Source: an uncultured Chloroflexota bacterium
GTDB taxonomy: Bacteria; Chloroflexota; Anaerolineae; Caldilineales; Caldilineaceae
Reading direction: 5' to 3'
NCBI GenBank assembly: GCA_903858085.1
Contig: CAIOHJ010000160.1
Span: 1 to 10,756, forward strand
DNA length: 10,756 nt
The notes under the pieces were generated by a model. It was not told the DNA's origin, did no database searches, and saw nothing but the letters and a program-made list of their open reading frames with translations. The translations under genes were made by a program, and so were the position numbers. This document shows, in pieces, positions 5,937-10,756 of the stretch (position 1 is the stretch's first letter; the number at the start of each line of letters is the position of its first letter).

Positions 5937-8693
5937 CTCTTTTTCTCCTTTGTCGTTGGGTTTGGTGCGATCCAGCAAGGCCTGATGGCCCAGGTAACAC
6001 TGTATTTTGTGCGACGGCAACCCCTCCTGTTTGGCAGAACGCTGCCATTTTTTGAGGTAGTGAAACGCATGGAGCGATGACTCCGACAGACGCCGCGCCA
6101 GCGGCGGCAGATCCTGCCAGCGGTAGTCGTAGCCCCTTTGTCCCATGCCCGCATTGGCATCCAGATGAATGAAATAGGCGACGGTGAGCCGGTTGAGCAG
6201 GGGCAACACATGGTCCAGGTTGACCCGAGACGGACCGAGCAGGTAGCGGATCGCTGCATGGGCACCGTCGAAGATCACGGTCTCCGTAAATTCGTCCGCC
6301 CCATTGAACAGCGGCAGCGAACTCTCGCTGGCCACTACCTTGACGTCGATGCAGAGCGGAAGCAGCAACGCCAGCCAGGCTGGGTGCACCCAGCTCTCGC
6401 CATCCTTCGCATCGCGATCCGGCAGAGGAACCCCCAAAAAAAAGAAGGTGATGAGCTCGTCTTCGCTGAACCGCATGCGCAGATGGCGATCCGGCCTGCC
6501 ATCCCCCTGGTCAGAAGCTTCCAACATCAGGTCTTGCAGATGTTGCCAGTCGCACGACGCCACCCCTTCTCCCTCACGCCCCACCATCTTCTCCAAAAGC
6601 TGCCTCTTCAGTTCGGTAAAACTTATCCCACGCAGGGTATTCTGGATGCGGCGAAAGAGACGCAGGGTCTCCGGCGTAAAAAAGTAGGCAGGGTAGAAGT
6701 AGAGATAGCGCATTTTGAGCGCCTCAAATTTGCCGCCGTTGAGGCTGTTGTTTTTCATCAGCAGCTGGCGCAGCATCATCTCCAACCCACAGATCGAGCA
6801 GATGTTGCGCCGGGCATCGGTCCCGTGCAGGCCCAGTTTGTTGCTGTAGACCTGGGGCGCAGAAAGGCTGCCCGCCTCCTGCTGCTTTTCTACCTTGTAG
6901 GACGAAGAGCAGAGCGCACACAGCGCAGCTTTGCCGCGCGTCTTGGCTGCACTGTAGCGGTGGAGCTCAACGGCAAAGTGCGCAACCTCGGACGCCCCCT
7001 CGACCGGGCCAAAGGCGAGCACCCGTTCCACATACCGACGCAGGTCATCAAAACCATCTCCCCCCCCTGCCACAGCCACAGCCTTCTGGCGCAGATAAAG
7101 ACTCAAGCCGCGCATCTGGTCGCGCAGCCACTCCTCCCATTCCTGCGGGTCCAACCCACGCCGCCGGTGCAGCGCATGGGCGGCGGCCAGATACCAGTGG
7201 TAGCCCACCCCTCCTGCCCGGTTGTCGCGCGGTACCGACAAGAACAGCTCCCGCAGATCCGCCAGCCCCATCTGGTCGAGCAGCCACAACGGCACCTCCT
7301 CACGGCCCAGCAGATCCCGCCCCGTCTTTTCCGCAAAATAGGCCCACTCCGCCAGCTGGTCGACGCGCACATCCTCCATCTGGTCGCGAGAGAGCCCAAC
7401 CTCCACCCAGCCGCTGAGTTTCTCCCACCGCTTGCCCGCAGCCGGTACCTTGGCCGGGTTCACTATCTTCAACGTGGCCTTCAGAGCCACCTCCATCAGG
7501 TCGATCGGTTCAAAAAAAAGATGGTAGTAGTCCGCATGCTTGATGCCTTTGCCGTCCCGCCCAAAACCAGTCAAATTGTTCTCAAGACGCTGCCGCGCGC
7601 TCTGCCGCAGACGGGCCACCACAGCTTCGCCGATGGGCTGCACCGCAGGCGCCTGCCACTGGCCCCGACGGGTCAGATAGACCACCCCGTTGGGCGAGTA
7701 GAGCAGGGGCAGGCCACCCGCTGCCTCCCCCGCCGCCAACGCAGCGTTCTGAATCAGGTTGGTCAAAACCCCACGCACGTCGGCGATCTGGTGATAGACC
7801 AGCTGCGCCTGCTGGTCGCTCAGTTCGGCCAGCAGGCTGTGAATCGAACGGTGGGCCGCAGCCTCCCGCGGGCTGCGCCCTACATAGGCCAGGTAGTCGG
7901 CCAGCCGACAAAGCTGTTCGGCCAGAGCCCGCTGCGCACCCGGCAGACGCAGTTCGGGCAGCGCCGCCAAATTGCGCAGCGTCCCCCACTTGACCTGCGT
8001 GTTGCAGGCCAGAAAGATCAGTTCGTGCAGATTGGCAGCCAACCCACCGACCGGCTCCAAAAAGGCCGCCAGCCCCAGCCGCTCCCCCCACCGCTCAAAA
8101 ATGGCCTCCACCACACCCCGCTGCTGGGCAGCGTTGACCCGGTCCTGGCGCAGCCCCAGACCCTCCAGCTCCTGGTCAACCTCAGGCAATTTGAGCCAGT
8201 CATGCAGCACAAACCCTGCAATCCAGAGCCGACGCACAGTGTCGTCGTAACAGCGCAACTGGGGCGCCCCCCACGCCTGCAGCGCACGCGCCACATGCAG
8301 CACAGGAAAAAGCCCGTTGACCAGATGGGCACGCAGCGACTGGTCTGCCCCATACCGTTCGACCTCCGCCGCCCCTTTGGCCACACGTCGCTCCGCAGCA
8401 AAATCCCCCCCCTTGGCTGCTACATGGCCGAGTAGCTCGGAGAGCGGCGCTGCCACATGGTCAACAAAATCTGCGAGAACCGGGTCCTGCCCCCACTGTG
8501 CCCGCACCGCATCGCGCAGCAGCGCCGCAAACAGTGGCTCCGCTGGCCACACCTGCTCCCCAGAAGCCCCCTCGTCCGGCTCCTCCCCCCAAAAAAACCC
8601 CTCTTCTTCTTCCAGATCCGAATCCTCCGGCAGCTCCAAGGCCGCCAGGGCCGTCGGTTGGACAGTTTTCTTTTTCATCCTCTTCCCCCCCAT
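5457..8693 (-). CDS. cas10d: Type I-D large subunit Cas10d with N-terminal HD nuclease
   Basis: At 1078 residues this is the large effector subunit, which contacts the PAM side and carries the target nuclease. An intact HD-phosphohydrolase set is visible: His133 (LFPVLHVARAL), His164-Asp165 (GFVLHDWLKLPE), His223 (NLHELIFLACN) and Asp266 (RLADYLAYVG). A zinc-binding pair follows: Cys592/Cys595 (LCALC) and Cys632/Cys635 (ICSIC). No GGDD cyclase motif is seen where the second palm should lie, as expected for Cas10d. The C-terminal 159 residues are also the predicted Cas11d. Residues 20-47 form a strongly acidic extension. The ATG at 8693 (numbering used here) follows the cas3 TGA by one base. 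The ATG at 8678 has a better ribosome-binding tract of seven G then AAGAGG and may be the true start, giving 1073 residues. The acidic N-terminus remains in either case. Confidence 0.95.
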   Translation of the reverse strand: MGGKRMKKKTVQPTALAALELPEDSDLEEEEGFFWGEEPDEGASGEQVWPAEPLFAALLRDAVRAQWGQDPVLADFVDHVAAPLSELLGHVAAKGGDFAAERRVAKGAAEVERYGADQSLRAHLVNGLFPVLHVARALQAWGAPQLRCYDDTVRRLWIAGFVLHDWLKLPEVDQELEGLGLRQDRVNAAQQRGVVEAIFERWGERLGLAAFLEPVGGLAANLHELIFLACNTQVKWGTLRNLAALPELRLPGAQRALAEQLCRLADYLAYVGRSPREAAAHRSIHSLLAELSDQQAQLVYHQIADVRGVLTNLIQNAALAAGEAAGGLPLLYSPNGVVYLTRRGQWQAPAVQPIGEAVVARLRQSARQRLENNLTGFGRDGKGIKHADYYHLFFEPIDLMEVALKATLKIVNPAKVPAAGKRWEKLSGWVEVGLSRDQMEDVRVDQLAEWAYFAEKTGRDLLGREEVPLWLLDQMGLADLRELFLSVPRDNRAGGVGYHWYLAAAHALHRRRGLDPQEWEEWLRDQMRGLSLYLRQKAVAVAGGGDGFDDLRRYVERVLAFGPVEGASEVAHFAVELHRYSAAKTRGKAALCALCSSSYKVEKQQEAGSLSAPQVYSNKLGLHGTDARRNICSICGLEMMLRQLLMKNNSLNGGKFEALKMRYLYFYPAYFFTPETLRLFRRIQNTLRGISFTELKRQLLEKMVGREGEGVASCDWQHLQDLMLEASDQGDGRPDRHLRMRFSEDELITFFFLGVPLPDRDAKDGESWVHPAWLALLLPLCIDVKVVASESSLPLFNGADEFTETVIFDGAHAAIRYLLGPSRVNLDHVLPLLNRLTVAYFIHLDANAGMGQRGYDYRWQDLPPLARRLSESSLHAFHYLKKWQRSAKQEGLPSHKIQCYLGHQALLDRTKPNDKGEKEMSHARTLTELYWRFYRASNQASSAAILRPLTVAANAVLAADRRLYGDAEGLVEIVRGELAGFVDRVASRRAEGYVPRVEIDGQKRIDQEAVRQFAEYFVNDLFYTALAGDVSALRGRQLNLLKNACEVLYLDLRQQEWAKRNSAEKESSADLEEAQSRE
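5937..5951 (-). promoter_or_regulatory. Internal ribosome-binding site for cas11d
   Basis: On the minus strand this reads AAAGGAG followed by AAAAAGAG directly before the ATG at 5936. It lies within cas10d codons for a Lys/Glu-rich linker (DKGEKE). AAAGGAG is complementary to the 16S anti-Shine-Dalgarno and the 8-base spacing is near optimal. It decides the start of the small subunit. Confidence 0.75.
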
Positions 8694-8694
8694 T

Positions 8695-10756
8695 TCACAA
8701 AATCAAAGCAGTGTCGTTGCCGCTGCAGTTCAGACGGCTCTGCTTCAACGCGGTGTGCAACAAAAGCGCCTCGCGGCCAAACACAATCGACCCTTCCCGC
8801 CCATCCAGACTCACAAACGCATACACCGGAAAGAGCAGCGGCAGACGCAGGCGCCGTTTGAGCTGCAGCGGGTGGTGCAGACAGACCACGGCCGGCACTT
8901 TGCGACGAGCCAGCTGGTGGTTGATCGCGTTGTAGCCCGGAATCTGCTGCGGAAACTCTGCCTGAATCTGCACCCCCTGGAGCACCTGGGCGGTGCCAAA
9001 CCGGGTGCCGTCCCAGTCACCGACCTCCTGCAAAAGCAGGACCTTGTACTGCGTCCGTTCGGGCAGAAAGCCCAGCAGACGAAAATAGGCCACCAGCCCT
9101 TTCGAATTGGACCACTCCACCCCATGCCCTTCGACAAACGCCCGAAATTCGTCGGGCTGCAGCGCAGCCAGCCGGGCACTGGCCAGCAGCGCAAACAGAT
9201 CGTAGCGCTTGATCTGGTCGGCCCCCTGCTCTGTCTCGTCCAACACCCCACACTCAAAATAACTGCCCCCGCGAAAAGCGGTGATCTCTTCGTACAGCGG
9301 GACCTGATGTTTGCACAGCTCCCAGTACCCCCGGGCCTTTTGGAGGATGCTGGTGCGAAAGGTCTCTTTGTAGCGGGCCAGCAGACGGTCGCGCAGCTCG
9401 GCATACTGGCCGCGCACCAGCGGGTTGGACAACGCATTCACGATCCGATAGGATTGATAGGCTCCCCAGTCACGCGCATAGGCGTCGAAAGAGGCCGTGG
9501 GCGGGTAGGCCAGCTGGATCGTCTGGTTGAACTCCGCCCGGTCGAGCACAGCCCCATGTTGCAGCAGAGGCGGCGCATCGCTGCGCCCAACCGCCAGGGT
9601 CTCGTAGATCCAAGAAGGAACCAACGCATAGGCGACAAAATGGCCGCCAAAAAAAATTGTCTTTCCCTCACGCACATAGCCGGAATGGCGTCCGATCCGG
9701 CCCAGCCGCTGGACAAATGTGCCCGCATCCCGGCTTTCAAAGAGCAGAAAGTTGATCTGAAAGTCGATGCCGATATCGACCGTGCTGGTGCCGATCAGCA
9801 GATCACAGCCGTAGGAGCGGCCGCGCTGCGTCCGGCTGGTCAGGCCGGTGTTCTCGCCGACGGTCAGCCCGTGGCGGGCAAATTCACCCTGCAGCCGCTC
9901 CACCAGCCGTTTGGCCTGCGCAACGCTGTTGACGATCACCGCCCCTTTGGCCTGGGGCGCATGCTCCAAAAAAAAGGGAAGTAGCCGATCGTGCAGATGC
10001 TGGTCTACCCAGGCTTCGACACTGTCCGGGCAAATCTGCAGCTGCACCTCGTGCAAAATCTGCCGCCAGCGGGTCGGGTCGGCAGGAGGCGCCCCATGAC
10101 AGTAGCTTCCGTCGATCACCTCCACCGCAAAGCCTGCCCGCTGCAACGACTCCTGCAGCAGGGGGCGGGGGGTGGCAGACTGAAAGAGAAACTGGCGGCG
10201 CTGGCCGCGCGTCATTTCGTCGATCAGCAGCAGCGCATTGACGACACCGACAATCTGCGGCGCGTCAAAGATATGAAATTCGTCGAACGTAAACTGCTGA
10301 AACGCCTGCACCAGCGGGCCCAGAAGCCGGTCCGGCGCATCCCCTACCTTGCCAGTCCGCACATAAAACAGGTGCATCACGTAGTAAAAAATGTCCGGAT
10401 TGGTGAGCACCACGTCGTGGTTGTTGAGCAGCGCCTGCAACGCCTGCCCGCGCTGCGCAAAATCGCCGCCCGCCATCCGGCGGTCCAGCACGTCGCTGTC
10501 CAGCGCAGCCACCACCGGCTTCTGGCCCCACAGCGCCCAGGTCTGCTGGGTCTGGCGCAGCTGGTCCCGAATCAGCTCATTGGTCGGGTACATGGCAAAA
10601 AGCTTGTGACGCCAGCCCTGCACCAGCGACGGCAACTGCCCAGCCAGACTCTTGCCGTCGCCGGTCATCGCTGTGTTGAAGATCACCTCCGGCCCGTCAG
10701 GACGGGTGAGCGCCCGGTAGGTGGCCAGTTGGTGGCAGGAGAGACGCCAGGACGAA
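8695..10756 (-). CDS. cas3: Type I-D helicase Cas3' (5' end beyond window)
   Basis: 686 residues are visible; the frame stays open to the right edge, so the start is missing. This is a superfamily 2 DNA helicase/translocase recruited to the R-loop to unwind target DNA. Visible motifs in order are a Q-like region (SCHQLATYRAL), Walker A TAMTGDGKSLAG (near 10650-10675), motif II FDEFHIFD with the DEFH box (near 10270), motif III FQSATP, motif V LLIGTSTVDIGIDF and motif VI FVQRLGRIGRHSG. A Cas3-type C-terminal domain follows. Only about 30 residues precede Walker A in the window and they show no HD motif. An HD domain further upstream cannot be excluded by sight, but the intact HD in Cas10d makes one unlikely. 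Its TGA lies one base before the cas10d ATG at 8693. Confidence 0.95.
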   Translation of the reverse strand, partial: SSWRLSCHQLATYRALTRPDGPEVIFNTAMTGDGKSLAGQLPSLVQGWRHKLFAMYPTNELIRDQLRQTQQTWALWGQKPVVAALDSDVLDRRMAGGDFAQRGQALQALLNNHDVVLTNPDIFYYVMHLFYVRTGKVGDAPDRLLGPLVQAFQQFTFDEFHIFDAPQIVGVVNALLLIDEMTRGQRRQFLFQSATPRPLLQESLQRAGFAVEVIDGSYCHGAPPADPTRWRQILHEVQLQICPDSVEAWVDQHLHDRLLPFFLEHAPQAKGAVIVNSVAQAKRLVERLQGEFARHGLTVGENTGLTSRTQRGRSYGCDLLIGTSTVDIGIDFQINFLLFESRDAGTFVQRLGRIGRHSGYVREGKTIFFGGHFVAYALVPSWIYETLAVGRSDAPPLLQHGAVLDRAEFNQTIQLAYPPTASFDAYARDWGAYQSYRIVNALSNPLVRGQYAELRDRLLARYKETFRTSILQKARGYWELCKHQVPLYEEITAFRGGSYFECGVLDETEQGADQIKRYDLFALLASARLAALQPDEFRAFVEGHGVEWSNSKGLVAYFRLLGFLPERTQYKVLLLQEVGDWDGTRFGTAQVLQGVQIQAEFPQQIPGYNAINHQLARRKVPAVVCLHHPLQLKRRLRLPLLFPVYAFVSLDGREGSIVFGREALLLHTALKQSRLNCSGNDTALIL

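Noticed and set aside
7038..7067. GGGDGFDD in Cas10d (residues 543-550) as a possible GGDD cyclase motif
   Set aside because: It lies before the zinc-binding cysteines, not in the second palm domain, and lacks the expected flanking hydrophobic strands; it looks like a Gly-rich loop.
6138..8435. 765-codon plus-strand frame antisense to cas10d
   Set aside because: It mirrors the Cas10d codons, is rich in Gln, Pro, Arg and His without domains, and no expression signal is seen.
8317..9984. 555-codon plus-strand frame antisense to cas10d and cas3
   Set aside because: Shadow frame of two well-identified genes, with low-complexity Ser-rich start and no recognisable domain.

Overview
The window holds a nearly complete type I-D CRISPR-Cas locus, all on the minus strand and reading from right to left. 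The gene order is cas3' (helicase, 5' end cut by the right window edge), cas10d, csc2 (cas7d), csc1 (cas5d), cas6, cas4, cas1, cas2, then a leader and a CRISPR array that runs off the left edge. Genes are packed tightly, with an ATGA overlap at cas6/cas4, TGAAATG at cas3/cas10d, and gaps of 9 to 62 bases elsewhere. They look like one operon whose own promoter lies outside the window, to the right.

Region by region: 1-498 is the array, with seven identical 37-base repeats, six whole spacers and one partial spacer. 499-787 is the leader, with a good sigma70-type promoter facing the array and several inverted repeats. 788-2164 is the integration pair Cas2 and Cas1. 2199-2798 is Cas4, which helps trim and select prespacers. 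2795-3628 is Cas6, which cuts the pre-crRNA. 3691-5397 is Csc1 and Csc2, which cap and coat the crRNA. 5457-8693 is Cas10d, the large subunit carrying the HD nuclease. 8695-10756 is the Cas3' helicase. The 3' end of cas10d also carries an in-frame ATG (5936) behind a strong Shine-Dalgarno sequence. This predicts a separately translated small subunit, Cas11d (159 aa).

How the parts work together: Cas1-Cas2-Cas4 insert new spacers at the leader end (right end of the array). The leader promoter drives the pre-crRNA leftward. Cas6 cuts 8 bases before each repeat end, leaving an ATTGAAAC 5' handle. Csc1, Csc2, Cas11d and Cas10d then form the Cascade-like complex, and Cas3' joins to unwind target DNA while the Cas10d HD domain supplies the nuclease.

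Organism: a bacterium with fairly GC-rich DNA, a coding strand rich in G-tracts, and G-rich ribosome binding sites. Type I-D is known mainly from cyanobacteria, Chloroflexota and archaea. The sigma70-like promoter and Shine-Dalgarno starts favour a bacterium, and Chloroflexota is a guess only. The system is a known subtype. The least routine content is the internal cas11d start, the leader architecture and one palindromic spacer.
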